A stretch of 41,780 nucleotides of DNA from Miniphocaeibacter sp964345925. GTDB lineage: Bacteria > Bacillota > Clostridia > Tissierellales > Peptoniphilaceae. Of this stretch, positions 1-7,932 are shown piece by piece; position 1 is the first letter of the stretch, and every line of letters starts with the position of its first letter. The notes beneath the pieces were generated by a model that was given only the letters and a program-made list of their open reading frames with translations, did not search any database and was not told where the DNA came from. Location of the stretch: NCBI GenBank assembly GCA_964345925.1, contig CAYFSP010000012.1, forward strand, positions 1 through 41,780, in the 5' to 3' direction. The translations under genes were made by a program, and so were the position numbers.

Positions 1-748
1 TGTAGGTGTTCCACCCATAGGTATCGCTATTGAAAAAATCAAGTTTACGAGCCCCATCAATCCTAAAGTCTTTATTCCGTAAAAGCTCAAATTACTTGCA
101 TTTCCTGTAGATGTAATTACTTCTTGAATATTGCCCCAGCCTCCTGCTTTTGACAATGCTACAAAGGTAATGGCAACAAATCCAATACAAATAATTATAA
201 ACTGTATAAAGTCAGTCCATACAACGGCTAAGTAACCACCTATTAGTATGTATATACTAAATCCTAAAACCATTATAAGCTTTGCATAAACCATATCTAT
301 TCCAGTAATAAATGATAAATATGTTGCTCCTCCATTCATATGATTTCTATAATGAACATCATAATAGCCATTACGGATCTAATTTGCTGACTTCCATTGT
401 AATGATACATTGCCTCTTCCGTCATTGTTGTAAAACCTTTAGAACGTAATTTAGCCTTTTTAGTAAACCAAACTAAAACAAATATTCCTATAGCTGCTCC
501 TAATCCGTAAGCTGCTCCAGCCCAACCACTTTTAAATCCGTTGGCTGTTGCACCTATTGATGAACCCGTACCTATTAAAGTAGCTCCCATAGTACCAAAT
601 ATTAGAAATATAGGTAAATTTCCGCCACCAGTTAAATAGTCAGATCCTGAAGATTTCCCTCTTGATATATACCATCCAATAAAAATCATCAATGCTGTAT
701 AGATTACAAAACCTATTAAAAAAACCTAGAATATCTTGTTCCTTACAT
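1..748 (-). pseudogene. Sodium/solute symporter (SSS family), disrupted and cut by window edge
   Basis: The minus strand encodes the N-terminal part of an SSS-family Na+-coupled transporter: TM1 with GWYISRGK, a glycine-rich TM2, and the family-typical segment GGYLAVVWTDFIQFII. It is broken in two places. An AGGAGG site (756-761) sits 7 nt before an ATG at 746-748 that is followed at once by TAA, and the frame leading into TM1 carries a TAG. A second break lies near 336-345, where the frame ends in EII-stop and resumes one frame over as NGGATYLSFITGID. The open stretch between the breaks is 336-692. It is divergent from the deacylase operon and is probably that pathway's importer. The left end is outside the window. 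Family call is firm; substrate is inferred from neighbours only. Confidence 0.8.
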
Positions 749-774
749 TTTTCAACCTCCTAAGTTAATGTTTT

Positions 775-826
775 ACAAAATATTTTTTTGTTTTTAATTT
801 AAAATATTTCAAAATATTTTTTTGAA
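775..826. promoter_or_regulatory. Two candidate operators (CAAAA-TATTT-TTTTG inverted repeats) between divergent genes
   Basis: The gap between the symporter and deacylase genes holds the exact 15-mer CAAAATATTTTTTTG twice, at 776-790 and 810-824. Each copy is an inverted repeat around the spacer TATTT: ACAAAA/TTTTGT at 775-791 and TTCAAAA/TTTTGAA at 808-826. A degenerate third copy starts at 834. Centres are 34 bp apart. Such paired sites in a shared divergent promoter region suggest a repressor controlling import and catabolism together. No regulator gene is in the window and the -35/-10 elements cannot be assigned with confidence. Confidence 0.4.
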
Positions 827-870
827 CGTATTGCAAAATTTTTTTTAGTTTATATTGAGGAGTGAATTTT

Positions 871-2470
871 ATGATCCAACTTTTACTTAAAAATGGCTTT
901 ATTGTAAATGGTACAAATAAAAAAGGTTATACTGGAGATATTGCTATAAATAATGGAAAAATAATAGAAATAGGAAAATCTATTAATTTAGATGCAAAGA
1001 AGACTATTGATGCAAAAGGTAGAATTGTTTCACCAGGATTTATAGATGCTCATAGGCATAGTGATGCTTTTGTCTTTAAAGATAATTATGGAGAAATACA
1101 GATAAGACAAGGAATTACTACAACTATTAATGGAAACTGTGGTTTAAGTGTTGTACCTTGTCCTAATGAGTGGAAAGATGAAATATGCAGCTATCTTAGT
1201 CCTATAATAGGCTCTGTTCCAAAGAATGTTAATTTTGAAACCTTTTCAGAATATTTAAATCAAGTAGCAAAAATTAAATCTTCCTATTAACTTTGGAATG
1301 CATATAGGAAATGGAACTCTTAGAATGGCAGTTAAAGGTTTCAATGATGGTCAATTGACTGATGAAGAATATAAAAAACTACATGAATTCCTAAATGATG
1401 CTATAAGTTCTGGAGCTTTTGGTGTCTCTATGGGAATAGTGTATATGCCTGAAAATATGTATGATTTCAATGGAATTATAAAGGCATTAGAGCCTATACG
1501 CAATAAAAACATACCTTTAGTAACTCATATTAGAGGTGAAGGAGATTTACTTGTTACTTCTTTAAAAGAAATTATTTCTATAGCTAAAGAGTTAAATGTA
1601 CCTTTACATGTAAGTCATTACAAATGTGTTGGTCCTCATAACTGGGGTCATCTTTTAAATGAAGCTACAGAAGTTATAATGAATGCACAAAATGAAGGTA
1701 TGAAAATTACTGCCGATATTTATCCTTGGACTGCTGGATCTACACAATTGGTTCAATTATTACCTCCTGAATTTTTAGAGGGTGGTCATGATAAAACAAT
1801 AGAAAGACTTAAAGATCCTAAAAAAAGAGCAGAGTGTAAAAACATTCTAGAAAATAAACAGGAATATTTTGAAAATTTACTATATTCAGTTGGTTGGCAT
1901 TCTATAATGATTACTACTGTTCAAACAGATAAAAATCAAAAATTCGTAGGAAAAAGAGTTAGTGAAATAGCAGAAGAACTTAATAAAGATCCTTATGAAG
2001 TAGCTTTTGACATGCTTATTGAAGAGGATTTAAACATATCCATGGTCAACTTTATCGTCGGAGAAGAAGATATTGAAACTATTTTAAAATATCCTTTCAC
2101 TTCAATAATTTCTGACTCTATATACCCTGATGGAGGTCTACCTCATCCTCGTCAAATAGGAACTCATGCTAAAGTTTTAGAAGAATATGTTAAAAATAAA
2201 AATATTTTAACATTAGAAGAGGCTATTTATAAAATGACATATTTCCCTGCTAAAATTTTTGGTATTGAAAACAAAGGAAGAATTAAAGAGGGTTATGATG
2301 CTGATTTAATTATATTTGATTTAGATAATATTAAAAATCATGCAGACTATGTCCACCCTACTATATCTCCAACAGGTTTTGACTATGTGTTCTTAGCTGG
2401 AGAAATTACTAATGAATCCGATAATTTTATAAATACTGGACTTGGTAAAGTTTTACGACATAATATATAA
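871..2470 (+). pseudogene. N-acyl-D-amino-acid deacylase (D-aminoacylase family), one-base frameshift
   Basis: This is a zinc amidohydrolase of the D-aminoacylase type, which removes acyl groups from N-acyl-D-amino acids or related amino-sugar acids. The first piece (871-1290) has the metal motif DAHRHSD. The second carries GNGTLR, GAFGVSMG, VSHYK, SDSIYPDGGLPHPR and the terminal KGRIKEGYDADLIIFD, all in family order. The frame ends at TAA 1288-1290, while the next frame reads LPINFGMHIGNGTLR through the same bases, so one extra base lies between about 1273 and 1282. Restored length is about 532 residues, normal for the family. ATG 871 is chosen over GTG 862 because GAGGAG at 857-862 is 8 nt upstream. 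It heads an operon with the aldolase, kinase and RidA-like genes. Decay or a sequencing indel are both possible. Confidence 0.85.
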
Positions 2471-2484
2471 AAATGGAGAATGAT

Positions 2485-3129
2485 ATGCAAAATACTTTTA
2501 ATGAAATACTTAACTCAAAGATAATTGCAATAATAAGAGGGGTTAATTCTAAGGATATTATACCAACTGTTAATGCTCTTCTTGAAGGTGGAGTTAATTG
2601 TGTTGAAGTTACTTTTAACAATAAAGATGATAAAGAGGGATTAAATACTTTAGAAAGTATCAGTAAAATAAAAAATGAATTTAGTAAGGATATTTTTGTA
2701 GGGGCTGGAACTGTACTTACACCTAGTCAGGTTGAAAGAGCAGTTGAAGCGGGAGCAGAATACATTATATCACCTAATGTAAGTGAAAATGTTATAAGGA
2801 GAACTAAGGAACTAGGCAAAGTTTCAATGCCTGGAACCTTAACTCCATCTGAATCAATGGATGCCTATAATTTCGGTGCAGACATTATAAAAATATTTCC
2901 TGCTGGTGACTTTGGTCCTTCATATTTAAAATCAATTATGGCACCTTTAAATCATTTAAATTTTGCAGCTGTAGGAGCTATTAATGAAAATAATATTAAT
3001 GATTATTTAGAAATAGGAATAAATATATTTGGACTTGGTAGTAATTTAGTAAATATTAAAGATATTTTAAATAAAAATTTTGATAATATTACTAAAAAAG
3101 CTAAAATTTATAAAAAAATAATAGGTTAG
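2485..3129 (+). CDS. eda: 2-keto-3-deoxy-6-phosphogluconate (KDPG/KHG-type) aldolase
   Basis: Class I aldolase that splits KDPG, or KHG/KDPGal, into pyruvate and an aldehyde (glyceraldehyde 3-phosphate for KDPG). Visible are IIAIIRG at the N-terminus, the catalytic glutamate in CVEVTF (E41), GAGTVLTP, the phosphate-binding MPGTLTPSE, and the Schiff-base lysine in IIKIFPAGDFGP (K136, counting from the chosen start). Length 214 aa matches the family. An ATG at 2473 is also in frame, but GGAG at 2475-2478 lies 6 nt before the ATG at 2485, so the second is preferred. It starts just after the deacylase stop and is followed 2 nt later by the sugar-acid kinase, a coupled operon. KDPG against KDPGal specificity cannot be read from sequence. 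Confidence 0.92.
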   Translation: MQNTFNEILNSKIIAIIRGVNSKDIIPTVNALLEGGVNCVEVTFNNKDDKEGLNTLESISKIKNEFSKDIFVGAGTVLTPSQVERAVEAGAEYIISPNVSENVIRRTKELGKVSMPGTLTPSESMDAYNFGADIIKIFPAGDFGPSYLKSIMAPLNHLNFAAVGAINENNINDYLEIGINIFGLGSNLVNIKDILNKNFDNITKKAKIYKKIIG

Positions 3130-3131
3130 TC

Positions 3132-4115
3132 ATGGAAAATTATATTGTTTACTACGATTCAGGAACTACTAATACTAGAGTCTATCTTTTAAATGAATCT
3201 TTAGAATTAATAGATACTAAAAAATATCCAGTTGGATCAAAAGATTCTGCCATATCAGGTTCAAATAAAATATTAATAGAAAAGTTATACGAATTATTAT
3301 TGGAAATTCTTCTTGCAAATGATATTGAATATAAACAAATATCGGAAATATACGCTTCTGGAATGATTACATCTAAATTTGGATTAAAGGAGATACCTCA
3401 TTTAATAGCTCCTGCTTCTTTAGACGATTTCTCAAAAGGAATTGAAAAAGTATTTGAGAGTACTTTCTTTAAAAAGGATATCCATTTAATACCTGGCGTT
3501 AAAACCGATGGAAAAAGCATTGAATTTATAAATATGATGCGTGGTGAAGAAATGGAAACAATAGGAGTTTTTCCTATAATTCCAGAAAATTTACTAGAAG
3601 AAAAAATAATTGTTATTATTCCTGGTTCACATACACAGATAATTCTAATAGATAATAATAGAATATTGGATATCAATTCAAATTTTACTGGTGAACTATA
3701 CCACGCTATATCAGAATCTACTATTTTAAGTCCTGTAGCTATAAAGGATAGCAATTATTTAGATAAGGAATCTTTGATTTTAGGATTTAATAATTTAAAA
3801 GCTTTTGGTTTTACAAGAGCATTATATATAACTCAAATTATGCAAACCTTCAACTATAAAAACAAGGATTCTATATCATCTTACTTACAAGGTATAATAA
3901 ATGGAGGAGCTATACAGTCTCTTGAAAATAACTGCCAAAAATATTGGAAAAACTGTAATTCAGTTATGATTATAGGCAATGATCATATACAAAATGTATT
4001 TAAAACACTTTTAGAAAATTCCAATTTTATTGAAAATATAATTTTACCTAATAATGATATATCCTTTGCTTTAAAAGGATTTGTATATCTATATAGGAAT
4101 TTAAAACAAATATAA
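3132..4115 (+). CDS. dgoK: 2-keto-3-deoxy-galactonate/gluconate kinase, DgoK family
   Basis: Sugar-acid kinase that phosphorylates a 2-keto-3-deoxy-aldonate with ATP, making the substrate of the aldolase encoded just upstream. The N-terminal DSGTTNTRVYLL is the phosphate-1 loop of the actin-like fold. SGMITSKFGL, EIPHLIAPAS, MMRGEEMETIG and IPGSHTQ follow in the DgoK order, and a C-terminal SVMIIGNDHIQ occupies the adenosine-binding region. At 327 aa it is slightly longer than the roughly 290 aa of the E. coli enzyme. The start lies 2 nt after the aldolase stop with no strong ribosome-binding site, which suggests translational coupling. The pairing with KDPG aldolase implies keto-deoxy sugar acid to KDP-sugar acid to pyruvate plus triose phosphate. 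Confidence 0.88.
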   Translation: MENYIVYYDSGTTNTRVYLLNESLELIDTKKYPVGSKDSAISGSNKILIEKLYELLLEILLANDIEYKQISEIYASGMITSKFGLKEIPHLIAPASLDDFSKGIEKVFESTFFKKDIHLIPGVKTDGKSIEFINMMRGEEMETIGVFPIIPENLLEEKIIVIIPGSHTQIILIDNNRILDINSNFTGELYHAISESTILSPVAIKDSNYLDKESLILGFNNLKAFGFTRALYITQIMQTFNYKNKDSISSYLQGIINGGAIQSLENNCQKYWKNCNSVMIIGNDHIQNVFKTLLENSNFIENIILPNNDISFALKGFVYLYRNLKQI

Positions 4116-4129
4116 TAGGAGAAAATAAT

Positions 4130-4597
4130 ATGAATATTTATGATAATTTAGAAAAATTAGGTTATAAACTGCCTGAAGCACCTGCTAAAGGAGGTATTTA
4201 TGCACCTTTAAAGGAATTTGGAAACAATTTAGCATATATTTCAGGTTGTGGTCCACAAGATAAAGATAAAGAAATGTTAATTGGAAAAGTCGGTGGTGAG
4301 TTAACTGAAATACAAGGACAGGAAGCTGCTGAAAGATGTATTTTAAACGTTCTTTCCGTTATAGAGTCAAATATTGGTGATTTAAACAAAATTAAATCAT
4401 TTGTTAAAATTCTTGTTTTTGTATCAAGTGATAATAATTTTTTCAACCAACCAGCAGTTGCAGATAAAGCTTCTAAATTACTTCAAGAAATATTTGGAGA
4501 AGAAGTAGGAGTAGCTTCTCGTTCAGCTATAGGTGTAAATGTTCTTCCTGGAAATATTCCTGTAGAAATAGAAGCATTAATTGAATTAAAAAAATAA
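4130..4597 (+). CDS. RidA/YjgF-family protein (155-aa subgroup)
   Basis: A member of the YjgF/YER057c/UK114 superfamily, in the roughly 150-residue subgroup rather than the 128-residue canonical RidA. Visible are GNNLAYISGCGPQD, the long helix QEAAERCILNVLSVIESNIGD, KSFVKILVFV, and the end SRSAIGVNVLPGNIPVEIEALIEL. Canonical RidA hydrolyses enamine/imine intermediates released by PLP enzymes; in longer subgroups the active-site arginine and the activity are less certain. Here the ring-closing region has ASRSAIGVNVLP, where RidA has RxAVxxxxLPxxxxVEIE. AGGAG at 4118-4122 precedes the start. It is the last gene of the deacylase-aldolase-kinase operon, which would fit a pathway releasing ammonia through an enamine. 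Confidence 0.88.
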   Translation: MNIYDNLEKLGYKLPEAPAKGGIYAPLKEFGNNLAYISGCGPQDKDKEMLIGKVGGELTEIQGQEAAERCILNVLSVIESNIGDLNKIKSFVKILVFVSSDNNFFNQPAVADKASKLLQEIFGEEVGVASRSAIGVNVLPGNIPVEIEALIELKK

Positions 4598-4616
4598 CCA
4601 TATTTTCTTATTTATT

Positions 4617-4665
4617 AAAAATAGAAGTATTAATATTACAATTATTAATGCTTCTATTTTTATTT
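4617..4665 (+). terminator. Intrinsic terminator of the sugar-acid operon
   Basis: A stem of about 16 bp pairs AATAGAAGTATTAATA (4620-4635) with TATTAATGCTTCTATT (4643-4658), with one T:G wobble. The loop is TTACAAT and a T-rich tract follows. It closes the operon ending at 4597. Confidence 0.85.
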
Positions 4666-4717
4666 TATTTATAATTTACATATTGTTTATTACAATTCAA
4701 ATATTTATTCATATCCA

Positions 4718-4726
4718 TGATATAAT
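4718..4726 (+). promoter_or_regulatory. Extended -10 promoter TGATATAAT for the purine permease
   Basis: TG (4718-4719), one base, then consensus TATAAT (4721-4726). The -35 is weak (TTCAAA at 4696-4701, 19 nt spacing), as is normal for extended -10 promoters. Transcription would begin near 4733, leaving a leader of about 30 nt, too short for the purine riboswitch often found ahead of this transporter class. Confidence 0.65.
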
Positions 4727-4761
4727 ATAGATGTGTTAATATATAAAAAAAGGGGGATATT

Positions 4762-6177
4762 ATGGAAAAGTTTTTTAAATTGAAGAAATATGGAACAACT
4801 GTTTCTACAGAGATTTTAGCCGGTATAACTACTTTCTTTGCAATGAGTTATATTATTTTTGTAAATCCAGCTATGCTTTCACAAACAGGTATTCCATGGG
4901 GTGCTGTATACTTAGCAACAATTTTGGCAGCAGTTGTAAGTACTTTAATTATGGGTCTTGTAGCTAATGTGCCATATGCTTTAGCGCCAGGTATGGGTTT
5001 AAATGCATTTTTTACTTATACTGTTTGCTTTACATTGGGATTTACTTGGAAACAAGCCTTGGGTATGGTATTTTTATGTGGTGTTTTCAATATTTTTATA
5101 ACAGTTACAAAAATTCGTAAACAAATAATAAAGTCCATTCCGTTACAATTACAACATGCCATAGGAGCAGGTATTGGAGTATTTATTTCGTACATAGGAA
5201 TAAAAAATGCTGGATTATTAAAATTTACTTCTGATCCTGGAACATATGAATTATTGGATAGTGGAACTGTTGTTGCTAATTCATCAGTTGTACCTGAACT
5301 TGTAACCTTTAATGATATGGGAGTTTTACTTGCATTAATAGGACTTATAATCACAATTGTTCTTTTAATTAAAAATATTAAAGGTGCTATTTTAATTGGT
5401 ATAATTGCTACTACAATTATTGGAATCCCAATGGGAGTTGTTAAACTCGATTTTTCAAATGCAATTTCTGTTTCTGAAGCTTTTAAACAATTAGGATCAA
5501 CAATGGGAGTAGCAGTAGGAAAAGAGGGTTTATTATCACTATTTAGTGACCCTGCAAAAATTCCACTAGTTATAATGACGGTTTTCGCCTTTAGTCTATC
5601 AGATGTTTTCGATACAATTGGAACTTTTATAGGTACTGGTATAAAAACTGGAATATTTTCTAAAGAAGATGAGAAAAAAATGGAAGAGACTACAGGTTTT
5701 AAAACAAGACTTGATAAAGCCATGTTTGCAGATTCCATTGGAACAAGTATTGGTGCTTTACTAGGTACTTCAAATACAACAACTTTTGTTGAATCGGCTG
5801 CAGGTATTGGATTAGGTGGTAGAACTGGACTTACAGCAGTCATAACCGCTTTTATGTTCCTACTATCCATATTCTTAACACCAGTAGCAGGACTTGTTCC
5901 AGCACAAGCTACATCTGCTTCATTGGTAGTAGTTGGAATAATGATGCTATCAAGTTTTACAGAAATAAAATGGGATGATTTAGAAGAAGCAATTCCAGCT
6001 TTCTTCACTGCAATATTTATGGGATTTGTATATAGTATAAGCTATGGAATGGCATTTGGATTCATATCCTATGTTCTAGTTAAGGCTATAAAGGGTAAAT
6101 TTAAAGAAATACACCCAATATTATTAGTATCAACATTATTATTTATATTAAACTTTATTATATTAATAAAAATTTAA
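4762..6177 (+). CDS. NCS2-family purine permease (PbuG/AzgA type)
   Basis: Integral membrane H+-coupled transporter for hypoxanthine, guanine or adenine, of the AzgA/PbuG branch of NCS2. Visible are the cytoplasmic entry GTTVSTEILAGITTFFAMSY, PGMGLNAFFTYTV, GVFISYIGIKNAGL, the signature FDTIGTFIGTG, and the TM10 region GTSNTTTFVESAAGIGLGGRTGL, whose TxxxESxxG core contributes to substrate and proton binding in this family. Length 471 aa is typical. An AGGGGGA-like site lies just before the start. It is transcribed from its own promoter and ends in the hairpin at 6206-6234. Which purine it prefers cannot be told from sequence. Confidence 0.93.
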   Translation: MEKFFKLKKYGTTVSTEILAGITTFFAMSYIIFVNPAMLSQTGIPWGAVYLATILAAVVSTLIMGLVANVPYALAPGMGLNAFFTYTVCFTLGFTWKQALGMVFLCGVFNIFITVTKIRKQIIKSIPLQLQHAIGAGIGVFISYIGIKNAGLLKFTSDPGTYELLDSGTVVANSSVVPELVTFNDMGVLLALIGLIITIVLLIKNIKGAILIGIIATTIIGIPMGVVKLDFSNAISVSEAFKQLGSTMGVAVGKEGLLSLFSDPAKIPLVIMTVFAFSLSDVFDTIGTFIGTGIKTGIFSKEDEKKMEETTGFKTRLDKAMFADSIGTSIGALLGTSNTTTFVESAAGIGLGGRTGLTAVITAFMFLLSIFLTPVAGLVPAQATSASLVVVGIMMLSSFTEIKWDDLEEAIPAFFTAIFMGFVYSISYGMAFGFISYVLVKAIKGKFKEIHPILLVSTLLFILNFIILIKI

Positions 6178-6183
6178 TATTTA

Positions 6184-6192
6184 TGATATAAT
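6184..6192 (+). promoter_or_regulatory. Possible extended -10 promoter for cysE
   Basis: TGATATAAT lies 7 nt after the permease stop, identical to the element before the permease. Its start point would be near 6199, immediately before the hairpin at 6206-6234. It may be a chance match in AT-rich DNA. Confidence 0.35.
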
Positions 6193-6205
6193 TACTTTGC
6201 TATAT

Positions 6206-6234
6206 GAGCTTACCTTTAAAGTAGGCTCTTTTTT
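6206..6234 (+). terminator. Terminator/attenuator hairpin between permease and cysE
   Basis: GAGCTTAC (6206-6213) pairs with GTAGGCTC (6221-6228), one wobble, loop CTTTAAA, followed by six T (6229-6234). Only 24 nt separate it from the cysE start, so cysE transcription must cross it whether it starts at the permease promoter or at 6184. Confidence 0.75.
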
Positions 6235-6258
6235 ACTTATAGAAAGGTTGTTAATAAT

Positions 6259-6807
6259 ATGAAATTTATGAAAAAAAGGATTTTTGAAGCAAAATATATA
6301 TTGAAAAATGACCCTGCTTGTAAATCATTATTTGAAGCGATGTTTCTTTATCCATCTTTAAGAGCAATAATGTCTCACCATAAGGCAAAAAAACTTTATG
6401 AAAAGGGACATACTACATTAGCAAGATGGATTTCACAAAGAGCTAGACATAGAACTGGAATAGAAATACATCCTGGAGCTACTATAGGAGAAAATGTGTT
6501 TATAGATCATGGAACTGGAGTGGTTATTGGAGAAACTGCCATAGTTGGAGATAGAGTTACAATTTATCATGGAGTAACATTAGGCGGTACTGGTAAAGTT
6601 AAAAACATAAAAAGACATCCTACTATAGAAAATGACGTACTAATAGGAACTGGAGCTACTATACTTGGAGATGTAACTATAGGAAGCCATTGTAAAATTG
6701 GTGCAGGAGCATTGGTTTTACAAGATATACCTAAAGATAGTACAGCAGTTGGTATGCCGGTAAAAATAATACCACATGGTCCTGATTATGTATTTGAAGA
6801 GGACTAA
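6259..6807 (+). CDS. cysE: Serine O-acetyltransferase
   Basis: Transfers acetyl from acetyl-CoA to L-serine to give O-acetylserine, the first step of cysteine synthesis. The N-terminal helical part (about 1-65) has KNDPACKSLFEAMFLYPSLRAIMSHHKAKKLY. The C-terminal left-handed beta-helix has hexapeptide repeats with the catalytic region IDHGTGVVIGETAIVGD, YHGVTLGGTGK and the RHPTI element. At 182 aa it is the short Bacillota form. The start at 6259 is chosen from AAAGG at 6243-6247; an in-frame ATG at 6268 is further from it. No cysK lies nearby and no T-box leader is present. The gene sits behind a terminator-like hairpin. Confidence 0.92.
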   Translation: MKFMKKRIFEAKYILKNDPACKSLFEAMFLYPSLRAIMSHHKAKKLYEKGHTTLARWISQRARHRTGIEIHPGATIGENVFIDHGTGVVIGETAIVGDRVTIYHGVTLGGTGKVKNIKRHPTIENDVLIGTGATILGDVTIGSHCKIGAGALVLQDIPKDSTAVGMPVKIIPHGPDYVFEED

Positions 6808-6842
6808 AATATTAGTATAATAAAATATATATTTATATTAAA

Positions 6843-6878
6843 AAAATAAAACTTCACTTAAAAGTGAAGTTTTATTTT
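6843..6878. terminator. Bidirectional terminator between cysE and the CWB2 gene
   Basis: AAAATAAAACTTCACTT (6843-6859) pairs with AAGTGAAGTTTTATTTT (6862-6878). The A-rich left arm and T-rich right arm let it work in both directions, ending cysE from the left and the long dnaA-to-CWB2 unit from the right. Confidence 0.85.
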
Positions 6879-6880
6879 TA

Positions 6881-7906
6881 TTAACCTTTAGGAGCCTCAT
6901 TAATATCCCCTATTTCTTTTGGTCCTCTTATTTGTTCTTTATTTATTGCTTCTAATAGTTTATCCGGTAATTTACTCTTTCCACCTACTACTATTAATCT
7001 TGTTATATTTCCATTTTTTATATATTTTACCATTTCATTATCTATTGATGATACGTCTGATAATAATATTGGTCCATCTACATATTTTGATACTACTGAT
7101 GCAGATAGTGCATCTGGAAAATCTACACCACTTGTTAATACAACTGTTTTTACATTGTTAAAGCCTTTTTTTGCTATTTCTAATGATGTATTATATCTGT
7201 TCTTTCCAGCATATGTTGCATATCCTACATTTGATGGTAATATTCTAGGTGAAACTGATGATGTTCCCCCTATTAATATTGCATTTTTAATGCTATATGT
7301 GTTCACAAATTTTTTATTATTTGCCGAAAAAGTCTTATTATCGGTCAATAAAAGTGGAATTTTTGTATTTGATAAATATCCACCTGCTGCTAATGCGTCT
7401 GGAAAATTGGATCCATTTGCAAGGGCAAAATACTTTTTATTGGACTGATAATTACTTAAAGACCTTATGGTTTCTGCTACATTTGAAGCTGTTTCTATTC
7501 TATTTGATCCACCAATTCTTATAACATTAAATGCCAATAATGAATTTTCTATACTCTTTGACAGACTTCCATTTCCTCCTACTAAGTATATATTCTTTAC
7601 ACCTAGTCTATTTAATTCATTGATTACAGGCTGGGATATGGAATTTTTTGATGATAGTAATACTGGACCGTTTAAAACTGAAGCAAGTACTCCTCCTGTC
7701 AGTCCATCTGGATAATTTTCTCCACTTACTATTACTGCATTTTCTGCCTTTTTATACGATACTTTACTTACTTCCACCGATGTATTATATCTGTTATTTC
7801 CCGATATTCTATATATATATACTTTTGATTCCGCTTTTGAAACGACTGGCATTATTGAAATCATTAACAGTGTTAGTAAAAATATCGATGATAATTTTTT
7901 CTTCAT
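6881..7906 (-). CDS. Secreted cell-wall protein made of three CWB2 repeats
   Basis: A signal peptide (MKKKLSSIFLLTLLMISIMP..., cleavage probably near the AES at 26-28) is followed by three cell-wall-binding type 2 repeats (PF04122) at roughly 30-125, 126-230 and 231-330. The repeats share SGNNRYNTSVEVS / GGSNRIETASNVAE / AGKNRYNTSLEIAK, then YPDGL / FPDAL / FPDAL, then LVGG / LIGG / VVGG. In Clostridioides difficile three tandem CWB2 domains anchor surface proteins to an anionic wall polymer. Here no catalytic or adhesive domain accompanies them; only a short tail follows (IRGPKEIGDINEAPKG). GAGGAG precedes the start. It is 26 nt downstream of sigB on the same strand, so it is probably cotranscribed with it, a hint that the wall is part of the SigB output. 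Confidence 0.9.
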   Translation of the reverse strand: MKKKLSSIFLLTLLMISIMPVVSKAESKVYIYRISGNNRYNTSVEVSKVSYKKAENAVIVSGENYPDGLTGGVLASVLNGPVLLSSKNSISQPVINELNRLGVKNIYLVGGNGSLSKSIENSLLAFNVIRIGGSNRIETASNVAETIRSLSNYQSNKKYFALANGSNFPDALAAGGYLSNTKIPLLLTDNKTFSANNKKFVNTYSIKNAILIGGTSSVSPRILPSNVGYATYAGKNRYNTSLEIAKKGFNNVKTVVLTSGVDFPDALSASVVSKYVDGPILLSDVSSIDNEMVKYIKNGNITRLIVVGGKSKLPDKLLEAINKEQIRGPKEIGDINEAPKG

Positions 7907-7932
7907 ATTTTCTCCTCATAATCATTTTAAAA

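Noticed and set aside
4733..4761. Purine riboswitch ahead of the NCS2 permease
   Set aside because: The leader after the extended -10 is only about 30 nt, too short for the aptamer, and no conserved core is seen.
5016..6008. Long open frame on the minus strand (330 codons) opposite the purine permease
   Set aside because: Serine/proline/isoleucine-rich translation with no motif or ribosome-binding site; it mirrors codon use of the real gene on the other strand.
6178..6258. T-box leader ahead of cysE
   Set aside because: The space is far too short and lacks the T-box sequence; only a simple hairpin is present.
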